Source: CAWEFA01 sp963808135 (lineage in GTDB: Bacteria; Bacteroidota; Bacteroidia; Bacteroidales; DTGW01). Taken from it: 49,059 nt of DNA. Position numbers and translations under genes: made by a program. The stretch covers positions 1 through 49,059 of the forward strand of contig CAWEFA010000025.1 of the NCBI GenBank assembly GCA_963808135.1. The letters are read 5' to 3'. The notes below the pieces were generated by a model. The model made no database searches and had not been told where the DNA came from. It saw nothing but the letters and a program-made list of their open reading frames with translations. Each line of letters begins with the position of its first letter. The first letter of the stretch is position 1. This document shows positions 39,224 to 47,844 of this stretch, piece after piece.

Positions 39224-40972
39224 ATGATTTCGCGCCTTAATAATTGCAGCGTAGATATTAAAAAAGTAAAATTTGTTAATAATGAAGGACAGGTGTTTCC
39301 TAAAACAGCCATTGTTACATTTTTTCACCCCAATTCACTTGACAAAGAAATTGAACTTTTTGGTTATCTTGATAGCGAAGAAATTTATAAATTAATAGAT
39401 GAACAAAAAGATATTTGCCTGGATAATTGTTATGTTGATAAGTTGTCGCTTTTGGAATACCGCATTACAAGGGAATGTGACAAAAAAAAATATATAAAAA
39501 TCAAAAGTTTCTCAGCCAGGAATGCACTTTTTAACTCGAAAACAATTACCGACTTATCTTTTGCTGAAATAGAAAACGGGAATGTTTGTTTCGAAAAGTC
39601 ATGTTTTGCTACAGGTGATTTATCTTTTAATTCTACTAAATTTTCTGACGGCTCTGTAAATTTTGCTTATGCAACATTCAATTGCGATTTGGTTGATTTT
39701 GCGAATTCTTCATTTAAATCCGGCGAAGTAACTTTTAAAAATGCCATTTTTACTAAAGGGGTAAAAGATTTTCAATATGCCGATTTTGGTGAAAGCAATG
39801 TAATTTTTATAAATACCGAATTTAATAACGGCGATGTGTCATTTATAAACGCTTTTTTTGGCGATGGCGAATTATCCTTTAAGGTTGCGCGTTTTGGCGA
39901 TGGGAAAAAAGATTTTCATTATGCCAAATTTGGAAATGGCGATATTGATTTTGAAAGGACTGAATTCGGCGATGGACGCGTGGATTTTCGAAAAGTGGAA
40001 TTTAATCATTGCCGCGTCAATTTCAACAGGGCTATTTTTGGCGACGGCGGTTTATCATTCGAGGGTTGCGAATTGAAGAACGGCAAATTCAATTTTAAAA
40101 AAGTACTGACCGGCGATGGCGGCTTTGATTTTTCGGTAGCTGAGTTCGAAAATGTAGAAGCCTATTTTAATGGTTCGGAATTTGGAAAAGGTTCAATTAA
40201 TTTTTATAATTCAAAATTTAAAATATTATCCGTTAAATCCTGTCATCTTGACCATTACATCGATTTAAGGTTGGCAAAAGCAGAATATTTAGATTTATCG
40301 GATACGATAATCCGCGATATAATTGATTTAAAACCTTATGATTTTCCAATTGATATTAAAACAATAAATTTTGAAGGGATGCGCCTTATAGGCCGGGTTT
40401 ATATCGGCTGGATTGAAAATAATGTTTGCAAGTTAATTGAAAGCCAGGACGATACCACGGAGCGAAGTAAAGGCGAACAATTCAGGACGCTAAAACAAAA
40501 CTTTAATATTACCGGCCAGTATGTTGATGAGGATAAAGCCTACATAATGTTTAAACGCTACGAAGCAAAAGCCCTGATTCATGAGGCAGTAAAAGAAAAA
40601 TCGCTAAGTGCAATTTGGAAATATCCTGCTTTTGGATTTAAATGGCTGGTTTTTGACAAGATCGGTTTATACGCAACTGCCCCCGGGCGTGTGTTGTTTA
40701 GCGTGTTCTTTATCTGGCTGACTTTTGGCTGCATATATTATTTTATCCAGCTTTTAGGGCTGGGCAAAACCATGTCGTCGGTCGGCAACCCCGATCATCT
40801 CTCAATTATATTACAATCATTCTATCACAGCGCGATTACTTTTTTCACTATCGGGTACGGCGATGTTTATCCACAGGGCTTAAGCAGGTTGTTTTCCGCG
40901 TTCGAAGGTTTTATGGGTGTTTTTATGATGTCATATTTTACGGTTGCTTTCGTAAGAAAAATATTAAGGTAA
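39224..40972 (+). CDS. Potassium channel with N-terminal 12-residue-repeat solenoid
   Basis: A 582-aa protein. Residues 128-331 are 17 tandem 12-residue repeats of pattern F-G-D-G-x-[hydrophobic]-x-F-x-x-A-x, aromatic at positions 1 and 8 (for example FGDGELSFKVAR, FGDGKKDFHYAK, FGNGDIDFERTE). The spacing 7+5 differs from the 5-residue period of classical pentapeptide proteins, though a beta-solenoid is likely. Residues about 488-510 form one membrane helix. A pore helix and selectivity filter TIGYGD (542-547) and a second helix (about 555-578) follow: a two-helix K+ channel. An all-polar linker with a predicted helix sits between. The solenoid likely senses a ligand or forms a cytosolic platform. 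The start directly follows a heptamer array. Confidence 0.85.
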   Translation: MISRLNNCSVDIKKVKFVNNEGQVFPKTAIVTFFHPNSLDKEIELFGYLDSEEIYKLIDEQKDICLDNCYVDKLSLLEYRITRECDKKKYIKIKSFSARNALFNSKTITDLSFAEIENGNVCFEKSCFATGDLSFNSTKFSDGSVNFAYATFNCDLVDFANSSFKSGEVTFKNAIFTKGVKDFQYADFGESNVIFINTEFNNGDVSFINAFFGDGELSFKVARFGDGKKDFHYAKFGNGDIDFERTEFGDGRVDFRKVEFNHCRVNFNRAIFGDGGLSFEGCELKNGKFNFKKVLTGDGGFDFSVAEFENVEAYFNGSEFGKGSINFYNSKFKILSVKSCHLDHYIDLRLAKAEYLDLSDTIIRDIIDLKPYDFPIDIKTINFEGMRLIGRVYIGWIENNVCKLIESQDDTTERSKGEQFRTLKQNFNITGQYVDEDKAYIMFKRYEAKALIHEAVKEKSLSAIWKYPAFGFKWLVFDKIGLYATAPGRVLFSVFFIWLTFGCIYYFIQLLGLGKTMSSVGNPDHLSIILQSFYHSAITFFTIGYGDVYPQGLSRLFSAFEGFMGVFMMSYFTVAFVRKILR

Positions 40973-41046
40973 GAACAAGCCCTGATTTGGCAGAAAATTG
41001 GATATAAAGTTATTAAGTAAGCTATCTCTTGGAAAAACCTGTAATT

Positions 41047-42231
41047 CTATTTTCTTAATGCGTCGTTAAGCGGGATAATTTTACCATGTTTAATAGCCAC
41101 AATAAAAGCATCGGGGTAATATTTTCTTACGCTTTTACTGAGTTGAATAATTTCGCTGTATTTGGTTTTTTCCCCGACTAAGTATTTATAAGTATTGTTT
41201 GAAATAATTTCGTCAATTTTTGTAAACCCCTCAATATTCTTACATTTTTTAAATGAATTTGAATTTTTGGCAACAGGTTTAACTGAAGACAAAATTTGAA
41301 TTTTAAATATAATTGTGTCGCTTTTATTTAAATTTTCAGATGTATCTTTTCCGGCTACATCTTTAGAAGAATCATTGTTGACCAGAATATTTTGTTTAGT
41401 AAAAGAACTCTTCATTTCAATTTGATTTTTATAATCGACAAAGGCATAATAAATTGCTTTTGCTATTTTTTTCTGACCTTCATCGGAACTTAAAAATTTC
41501 TCTTCTTCCCGGTTTGAAATATATCCTGTTTCAACTAAAATGCTTGGCATTGATGTTTTCCACAATACCAGAAACCCGGCTTGTTTAACGCCCCTGTTAA
41601 ATCTTTCGGCACTTTTCTCAAAATTGTTTTGAACAATCCCGGCAAAATTCAAACTTTGTTCGAGATAAGTATTTTGCACAAGGGAAAAAATTATAAACGA
41701 TTCGGCTGAATTAGGGTCATAACCTTCATAATGCACTGAATAATCTTTTTCAAAAGTAATTACGGCATTTTCTTTTTCGGCCACTTCAAGGTTTCTATCA
41801 TTCGTATATAAACCCATTGCATATGTTTCAACGCCATAAATTGCATGGTTTTTGTTTGCATTCGCGTGTATGGAAATAAATAAATCCGCTTTATTCCTGT
41901 TCGCCAGTTCAGCCCTTTCGTGCAAAGGAATGAATGTATTGGTTGAACGTGTGAAAATAACTTTCACATCTTTTAGATTTTCTGAAATAAGCTTTCCCAG
42001 GTCGAGACCAATGTTTAAAACCACATCCTTTTCTTTTGTTTTTATGCCCGATGCGCCGGGGTCTTCCCCGCCATGGCCGGGATCAATAACTACAATATTG
42101 AGCTTGCCCGTATTATCGGTAGCTATTGCGCTTGCTGAAACAATTAACAATAACAAAAAAGAAATTATAAGATATGGGAATTTATTTCGTTTATTTTCAT
42201 GGCGAATAAAACTTCCGGCAAGTTCGTTCAT
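41047..42231 (-). CDS. N-acetylmuramoyl-L-alanine amidase (Amidase_3)
   Basis: A 394-aa envelope enzyme cleaving the amide bond between muramic acid and the stem peptide. An N-terminal signal or anchor helix (FPYLIISFLLLLIVSASAIA, residues 19-38) precedes the catalytic domain (about 45-275): VVIDPGHGGEDPGASG with the first zinc His, LHERAELANRNKADLFISIH and ILVETGYISNREEEKFL with the catalytic Glu. The C-terminal 110 residues hold a SPOR-like segment (IIFKIQILSSVKPVAKNSNS) for septal glycan binding. Divergent from the LptD-like gene with a 34-bp gap. Confidence 0.9.
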   Translation of the reverse strand: MNELAGSFIRHENKRNKFPYLIISFLLLLIVSASAIATDNTGKLNIVVIDPGHGGEDPGASGIKTKEKDVVLNIGLDLGKLISENLKDVKVIFTRSTNTFIPLHERAELANRNKADLFISIHANANKNHAIYGVETYAMGLYTNDRNLEVAEKENAVITFEKDYSVHYEGYDPNSAESFIIFSLVQNTYLEQSLNFAGIVQNNFEKSAERFNRGVKQAGFLVLWKTSMPSILVETGYISNREEEKFLSSDEGQKKIAKAIYYAFVDYKNQIEMKSSFTKQNILVNNDSSKDVAGKDTSENLNKSDTIIFKIQILSSVKPVAKNSNSFKKCKNIEGFTKIDEIISNNTYKYLVGEKTKYSEIIQLSKSVRKYYPDAFIVAIKHGKIIPLNDALRK

Positions 42232-42252
42232 CTACCTAATTTAAATTTTAAT

Positions 42253-42290
42253 TAGATTTGGGGCTTTGAAAAAATTACTTGGCAAAATTA
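42253..42290. promoter_or_regulatory. Overlapping divergent -7 boxes between amidase and lptD
   Basis: Plus strand TAGATTTG at 42253-42260 and minus strand TAATTTTG (42283-42290) both match TAnnTTTG. The minus box serves the amidase (52 bp upstream). The plus box is only 5 bp before the annotated TTG of lptD, so lptD would be nearly leaderless or start later. Confidence 0.35.
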
Positions 42291-44929
42291 GTACAAAGTT
42301 GTATAATTCCGGTCTGAAAAAATTATTAATTGCTTTCGGCTTATGTTGTTTATTCACGGCAAAAGCCAATATTGTTTTGCAGGATAGCATAATTAATATT
42401 GTTGATACGGCAAATTTTAAAGTTTCCGATTCTGTCCCCTTAAATTCTTTACACCATTTAATAAAATTTAAAAAATCGGAATTTCAGGATAGTTTAATTA
42501 GTGTTGTTGACACTGCATGTTACGAAGATGAAGATACTCTTTATTTAAAATCTTTAAGAAATCCCATAAAAAATAAAAAATCGGAATTTGACGATCCTGT
42601 AAAATATTCGGCAAAAGATTCGCTGTTTTTTGATATGGATACAAGAAAAGTTTATTTGTTCGGCGAAGCTGAAGTAAATTATAAAAATATCAATTTGAAG
42701 GCTGCATATATTGAATTCGATATGAGCAACGAAACGGTTTATGCTACCGGGCCTAAAGATAGCCTGGGAAATATAAAGGATTTTCTTATTTTTAAAGAAG
42801 GAAACCAGGAATTCAAGTCCCATTGGCTAAGATATAATTTTAAAACAAAAAAAGGCTTCAGCCACTTTGTAAAAACACAGCAGGAGAGCGGCACATTAAT
42901 AGGTGACTCCACAAAGCGCATGCCCGATGGAAATATCAATTTGCATGGTGGCACATATTCGACTTGCGACCTTGATCATCCGCATTTTTATATCGCGCTT
43001 ACAAAAGCTAAAGCCATACCCGGCGATAAAATAGTTGCCGGCCCTGCTTATCTGGTTATTGCCGATATTCCGCTTCCTATATTTATTCCGTTTGGTTTTT
43101 TCCCGAACTCGAGAAATTCTAATTCCGGTATATTATTTCCCGAATGGGGACAAAACCGGGTACAAGGATATTATTTAATAAACGGCGGATATTATTTTGC
43201 TGTTAACGATTACATGGATTTAACTACCCGGGGAAACATTTATGCTAATGGCAGTTGGGGAATAAGCGAAAATTTAAATTATAAGAAGAGGTACAAATTT
43301 TCGGGTAATTTTTATTTTAATTATGATGTTAACAAAAACAGTGAACAAGGATATCCCGATTATTCATCCTATAGGGATTATGCCATTTCATGGGTTCACA
43401 ACCAGGATAAAAAATCGAGCCCGAACAGCGATTTTGGCGCCTTAGTAAATATGAGCTCAGTTGCTTATGACAGGAGGAATAGTTACGATTTGAACAGCCA
43501 GGTAACCAATACGAAAAATTCGAGTATTCATTATGCTCATTACTGGCCTAATACCCCCTTCAGCTTTTCATCAAGTTTTAGCCAAAACCAGAACAGCCTA
43601 ACTAAAATTGTTGATATGACTTTGCCAAGCATGTCATTTAACATGGACAGGATTTATCCTTTCCAACGCAAAGAATTTGTTGGAAAACAAAAATGGTATG
43701 AAAGTTTTCAGGTTACTTATAATGCCCAAATGGAGAACAATGTTAGCACTGTTGACTCATTGGTCTTTAATAAGAAAATCTTTGATAACATGAAAAATGG
43801 CTTTAAACATAGTATTGTGCCATCAATATCATTCAATTTAAACAAATTTACAACCCTTACCCCCAGCCTCAGCTATTCAGGCGTTCTTTATACCAAATGG
43901 GTAGATTATGAATATGATTCAGTTTCAATTAATAAGTGGACTGGGAAAAAAGGTAAAATTGATACAACTTTTAATACAGGACTTAAAAACTGGCAATATG
44001 CCTATGCATTTACCCCCGGCATATCGCTTGGCATGAGCCCAAAATTCTATGGAATGTATATATTTAAGAATTCAAGCGTAAAAGCAATTCGCCACGTTTT
44101 GTCGCCCACGGTTTCATTCAGTTTTACCCCTGATATTAGGAAACTTCTTCCGGATTATTACCGTACGTATACTATTCCAGGCTCAGGGGTTAGAACATAT
44201 TCAAAATTTGATAATTTTATTTACGGAACGCCTTACCCTCCCGGAGGTAAAAGCGCCGGTATATCTATGGCGCTTAATAACAGGTTTGAAATGAAATACA
44301 AATCGCCAAATGATACTTCATCCCAGGATAAAAAATTTTCATTATTGGACTATCTTAATTTCAGCACTTTTTACGATTTAATAGCCGATACATGTAAATT
44401 ACAACCTATAAACATGAGCGCTACCACAAACTTATTTAACAAATTTAACCTTTCCTTTAATTCTATTCTTAATCCCTATGTTTTAGATAATAATGGTTAT
44501 AAAACAAGATATTATTTAATAAATAAAAGTCATACATTGGTAAGGATGACCAGTGCAGCATTTACTTTAGGAACAAGTTTTACATCATCTGATACCAAGA
44601 AAAAAAGCACCGAAAACAAAAATCCAAATCAGCAAAATCCTGTTAACCCAAGAGGGCCTTATACGAATTTAAATGCAGAGGTAGATTACGATATTCCCTG
44701 GTCGTTAACTTTAAATTATAGCTGGGGCTATTATTTATCGAAATTAACAAAAGTTTACAACCAATCCGTTGATTTTAACGGTGATTTAAGTATCACAAAA
44801 AAATGGAAAATAACCCTTAATTCGGGATACGATTTTACGAACAAAGCTGTAAGCCCTACAAGCGTTTCAATAAGCGGGACCTTCATTGCTGGGAGATGCG
44901 GTTTAACTGGATACCATTCGGATATATGA
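42266..44929 (+). CDS. LptD-like LPS assembly outer-membrane protein (main part)
   Basis: An 887-aa frame of the Bacteroidota LptD-like family, which inserts lipopolysaccharide into the outer membrane. The signal peptide region (LKKLLIAFGLCCLFTAKA) lies after an 18-residue lead, so the true start may be TTG at 42299 instead of TTG at 42266. An OstA-like beta-jellyroll (about residues 100-230) has YSAKDSLFFDMDTRKVYLFG and INLKAAYIEFDMSNETVYAT. The region from about 240 to the end is the barrel (IPLPIFIPFGFFPNSRNSNS). A direct repeat lies near the start (DSLISVVDTACYEDEDTL echoes DSIINIVDTANF). The frame goes wrong in the last 15 residues at about 44878, with the true C-terminus in the next frame. 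Confidence 0.85.
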   Translation: MKKLLGKISTKLYNSGLKKLLIAFGLCCLFTAKANIVLQDSIINIVDTANFKVSDSVPLNSLHHLIKFKKSEFQDSLISVVDTACYEDEDTLYLKSLRNPIKNKKSEFDDPVKYSAKDSLFFDMDTRKVYLFGEAEVNYKNINLKAAYIEFDMSNETVYATGPKDSLGNIKDFLIFKEGNQEFKSHWLRYNFKTKKGFSHFVKTQQESGTLIGDSTKRMPDGNINLHGGTYSTCDLDHPHFYIALTKAKAIPGDKIVAGPAYLVIADIPLPIFIPFGFFPNSRNSNSGILFPEWGQNRVQGYYLINGGYYFAVNDYMDLTTRGNIYANGSWGISENLNYKKRYKFSGNFYFNYDVNKNSEQGYPDYSSYRDYAISWVHNQDKKSSPNSDFGALVNMSSVAYDRRNSYDLNSQVTNTKNSSIHYAHYWPNTPFSFSSSFSQNQNSLTKIVDMTLPSMSFNMDRIYPFQRKEFVGKQKWYESFQVTYNAQMENNVSTVDSLVFNKKIFDNMKNGFKHSIVPSISFNLNKFTTLTPSLSYSGVLYTKWVDYEYDSVSINKWTGKKGKIDTTFNTGLKNWQYAYAFTPGISLGMSPKFYGMYIFKNSSVKAIRHVLSPTVSFSFTPDIRKLLPDYYRTYTIPGSGVRTYSKFDNFIYGTPYPPGGKSAGISMALNNRFEMKYKSPNDTSSQDKKFSLLDYLNFSTFYDLIADTCKLQPINMSATTNLFNKFNLSFNSILNPYVLDNNGYKTRYYLINKSHTLVRMTSAAFTLGTSFTSSDTKKKSTENKNPNQQNPVNPRGPYTNLNAEVDYDIPWSLTLNYSWGYYLSKLTKVYNQSVDFNGDLSITKKWKITLNSGYDFTNKAVSPTSVSISGTFIAGRCGLTGYHSDI

Positions 44930-45021
44930 CCAGTTATAATTTTACAATTAATGTAAAGGCGCCAATTTTAATGGATATGAAATATACAAAACATTCGGAC
45001 TACCGTCCTGAATTTTACTAA
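44878..45021 (+). CDS. LptD C-terminal end in shifted frame
   Basis: The next frame continues the barrel: DLHCWEMRFNWIPFGYMTSY, NFTINVKAPILMDMKYTKHS, DYRPEFY then TAA at 45019-45021. The end on an aromatic residue is the beta-signal expected of an outer-membrane barrel, and WEMRFNWIPFGYMTSYNFTI is typical of this family's last strands. One missing base near 44878 would restore a protein of about 918 aa. Without it the product lacks the last strands and could not be assembled, so for an essential gene a sequencing error is likely. Confidence 0.8.
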   Translation, partial: DLHCWEMRFNWIPFGYMTSYNFTINVKAPILMDMKYTKHSDYRPEFY

Positions 45022-45337
45022 TCTAATTGGTTGGCGTTATGTAAATTAAAAAATGAACTACCCCGCAGCAGAGCTGCGAGGTATCAAAGAAAATACAACA
45101 ATGGAGTTTGCATAGCAAACCTATTATTTGATTTTACCCGTAGCAGAGCTACGAGGAATTCTTTTGATTAAAAATTACAAATTACTCGGTGAAAAATAAA
45201 TTATTCGTGTATTCGTGGCATTTATATTTTTATCACAATGTCATTAAAAGCTTTATAATTAATTTCAGCACGGGTTTTGCCACGTGCAAAGAATTGCAAT
45301 TGAATTAATAAACATTCGAACCTTAATTCTTTTAACA
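45022..45337. repeat. Three covarying mini-hairpins (REP-like) downstream of lptD
   Basis: cgcagc-aga-gctgcg (45064-45078), gtttgc-ata-gcaaac (45106-45120) and cgtagc-aga-gctacg (45139-45153): three 6-bp perfect stems, each with a 3-nt loop. The first and third differ at one base pair with a compensating change on both arms. Both sit in an identical context (ccCG.AGCAGAGCT.CGagg), so they are related copies. The same region has a two-copy heptamer (attacaa, attactc at 45174-45187) and an attcgtgtattcgtggc-like stretch. No gene is credible in the 316-bp gap. Confidence 0.75.
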
Positions 45338-45715
45338 ATGAAAAAAATAATAAATACCGGGAAAGCGCCAAAAGCAATCGGGCCATACAGCCAGGCGGTT
45401 GAAGTTAACTCAACGCTTTATGTTTCGGGACAAATACCAATTGATCCGGCAACCGGTGATATTGTTAACGGAGGGTTTGAAATTCAAACCGAACAGGTAA
45501 TGAAAAATATCGGCAATATTTTATCGGCTGCCGGTTATAGCTTCTCCAATGTGGTTAAAACAACCTGTTTACTGACAGATTTGGCAAATTTTACAATTAT
45601 GAACGGGATTTATGCAAAGTATTTTGCCAATGATTATCCTGCCAGGGCTACCTTTCAGGTATCCGCTCTACCCCGCGGTGCGCTTCTGGAAATTGATTTA
45701 ATCGCTGCAAAGTAA
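45338..45715 (+). CDS. ridA: RidA family reactive intermediate deaminase
   Basis: A 125-aa protein starting MKKIINTGKAPKAIGPYSQA at 45338; 18 codons of an upstream in-frame extension (45284) look untranslated. RidA trimers hydrolyse 2-aminoacrylate and related enamines. Motifs: GPYSQAVEVNSTLYVSGQIP, IDPATGDIVNGGFEIQTEQV and the C-terminal RATFQVSALPRGALLEIDLI with the catalytic arginine. Complete. Confidence 0.93.
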   Translation: MKKIINTGKAPKAIGPYSQAVEVNSTLYVSGQIPIDPATGDIVNGGFEIQTEQVMKNIGNILSAAGYSFSNVVKTTCLLTDLANFTIMNGIYAKYFANDYPARATFQVSALPRGALLEIDLIAAK

Positions 45716-45799
45716 GCATAAGTAGCTGTTTTGAAAATTTAATAAATAGTAATTTTGTTTTTCTTGTTTTAAATTTAATATTAAATACTGCAAAATTAT

Positions 45800-46666
45800 A
45801 TGCCCGATATAATTCAACTATTACCCGAATCGGTTGCCAACCAGATAGCAGCAGGCGAAGTAATTCAAAGGCCAGCTTCCATTGTGAAGGAATTACTTGA
45901 GAATGCAATCGATGCCAGCGCAACTTCAATATCGGTCATTATTAAGGATGCAGGCCGGACGCTCATCCAGGTTATCGATAATGGTTCGGGGATGTCGGAG
46001 ACCGATGCGCGGATGTCATTTGAAAGGCATGCCACATCAAAAATTCAAAAAGCCGATGACCTGTATGCAATCCAATCTATGGGCTTTCGTGGCGAAGCGC
46101 TGGCTTCCATTGCCGCTGTTGCAGAAGTGATTTTGCAGACTAAAAGAAAAGATGACGAGCTGGGAACTGAAATTATAGTCAGGGCAACCGAGCTAAAGAG
46201 CCAGGAACCGGTAGCATGTTTAACCGGTTCGAACTTTGCAGTTAAAAACCTGTTCTTTAATGTCCCTGCACGACGGAAATTTTTAAAATCGGATGCCTAT
46301 GAACTCAGGCTGTGCATTTCGGAAGTGCAGCGTGTAGCCCTTGCCTTTCCTGACATTGAGTTCAACGTTATCCATAATAACAGTGAACTTTTTCATATAA
46401 GCGCATGCAACCATAAGCAACGTATTGTCCAGCTTTTTGGAAAATCAATGAACCAAAATATTATAGATATAAAATCGGATACTTCTATGGTAAAAATCTG
46501 GGGCTTTATTGGCAAACCACAAAGCGCCAAAAAAAACCAGGGGACTCAGTTCTTTTTTGTCAATAACCTGTTTACTAAAAATCCTTACTTTCATAAAGCT
46601 GTAATGAATAGCTTCGAACGCACATTGCAAGCTGATGTTTTACCAACATATATTTATTTACTTTGA
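45800..46666 (+). CDS. mutL: DNA mismatch repair protein MutL, N-terminal part before frameshifts
   Basis: The first 285 or so residues of MutL in one frame, the GHKL ATPase: LPESVANQIAAGEVIQRPAS, the motif I ELLENAIDASA, motif II VIDNGSGMSETDARM, motif III MGFRGEALASIAAV and GSNFAVKNLFFNVPARRKFL. The transducer domain follows through FFFVNNLFTKNPYFHKAV and ADVLPTY. After TY a surplus base near 46651 shifts the frame (correct continuation FIYFEVKPENIDVNIHPT). The gene is 1.84 kb overall and corresponds to a full-length MutL of about 613 codons. Confidence 0.92.
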   Translation: MPDIIQLLPESVANQIAAGEVIQRPASIVKELLENAIDASATSISVIIKDAGRTLIQVIDNGSGMSETDARMSFERHATSKIQKADDLYAIQSMGFRGEALASIAAVAEVILQTKRKDDELGTEIIVRATELKSQEPVACLTGSNFAVKNLFFNVPARRKFLKSDAYELRLCISEVQRVALAFPDIEFNVIHNNSELFHISACNHKQRIVQLFGKSMNQNIIDIKSDTSMVKIWGFIGKPQSAKKNQGTQFFFVNNLFTKNPYFHKAVMNSFERTLQADVLPTYIYLL

Positions 46667-47638
46667 AGTAAAGCCTGAAAATATAGACGTAAATATCCAT
46701 CCGACGAATACTTGAAAAAAAATTTACAGATGAACAGGCCATTTGGCAAATACTTCATGCGACAGTTAAAAAATCCAATAGGCAAATTCAGCATTGCCCC
46801 CAGGATCATTTTGAGTATGGAGACTTCTATAGAAATACCGGTGCTTACTAAAAACACAGAAGTGAGAATGCCGTCTGTACAAATAAACACCGACTATAAC
46901 CCGTTTGAAAATGATGAAAAAATAAAAAATAACCGCCCGGCAAACGACGACTGATTTCAAGCGCAATAATCTAAAACACTGGGAAAGTTTATATTCCGGT
47001 TTTGAAAATGAAACCAAACAAACCGATGAACAACAGGCGCATAAGTTATTTACTGATGATATGCCTGCTCAGCAAACATCTTCTAACATTATCGGGTTAA
47101 AAAATAAATATATCCTGATCCCTGTAAAATCGGGCCTTATGATTGTAGATCAAAAAAGGGCGCACGAAAGGATATTATTTGAAAAATATTTAAAAAATCT
47201 TTCAGGCAAAGCAAAATATATACAGCAAAGCCTGTTTCCGCAAGTGATTGAATTGGATGCCAGGGACCATAACCTTATAATGGAATACAAAGAACAAATC
47301 GGCGAAGGCGGTTTTGATATCCAGATTTAGGCAATAACACAGTAGTTGTAAACGGCTGTCCTGCTGAAATAATTAATCCCAATCCAAAAGAACTTATTGA
47401 AAGCATGATTGAAGAAATTAAAACGAATCCCCAGCAAACCGGAATAAATGTTTCGGAATATATAGCTTCGGTGTTAAGCAAAGCCTCATCAATATCATAT
47501 GGCAAACCACTTGGTTCAGAGGAAATGCAAAACCTTATTGATAACCTTTTTCTTTGCGAAAATCATAATTTCAGTCCAGACGGAAAACCCATCATGGCTA
47601 TAATACAGATGGACGAACTGGAGAAGAAATTCAAGTAA
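46652..47638 (+). pseudogene. mutL: MutL C-terminal half, broken by multiple indels
   Basis: Reading across frames recovers FIYFEVKPENIDVNIHPT, then EKKFTDEQAIWQILHATVKK, then IGKFSIAPRIILSMETSIEI and the NTDYNPFENDE linker, then TDFKRNNLKHWESLYSGFEN. The C-terminal domain (LKNKYILIPVKSGLMIVDQK, RAHERILFEKYLK; the DQHA-type metal motif reads DQKR) ends at FDIQI. After a lost G near 47325 it resumes LGNNTVVVNGCPAEIINPNP to ELEKKFK. I count at least five frame changes (near 46651, 46714, 46772, 46950, 47325), mostly one-base run-length changes. The printed gene cannot make MutL. Confidence 0.8.
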
Positions 47639-47657
47639 ACAATTAAGGAACAATCAG

Positions 47658-47829
47658 AAAAGTTGGGGAGGATTGATTAAATGAAATTCTAACCCCAACC
47701 CCTTAAAAAGGGGCTATAACAGCGCAGTGCAGCAGTTTCCCTCCTTTTTAAGGAGAGCCTGTCCCGAATGCATTCGGGAGGTAGGGGTGGTTGATAAACA
47801 TAAATTCAAATTTTTAACTCCCAACTTTT
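47658..47829. repeat. Palindromic G/C-run repeat element (third member)
   Basis: Outer arms aaaagttggg (47658-47667) and cccaactttt (47820-47829) are exact reverse complements. Inside lie accccttaaaaaggggc (near 47697-47714), ctcctttttaaggag (near 47740-47756) and a perfect 16-bp palindrome cccgaatgcattcggg (47763-47778), then gtaggggtggtt. The design (outer inverted repeat, two run-type hairpins) echoes the 13714 and 22096 elements with shorter C/G runs. Located between the convergent mutL and rlmD genes. Confidence 0.65.
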
Positions 47830-47844
47830 CCTCTTGATCCACAA

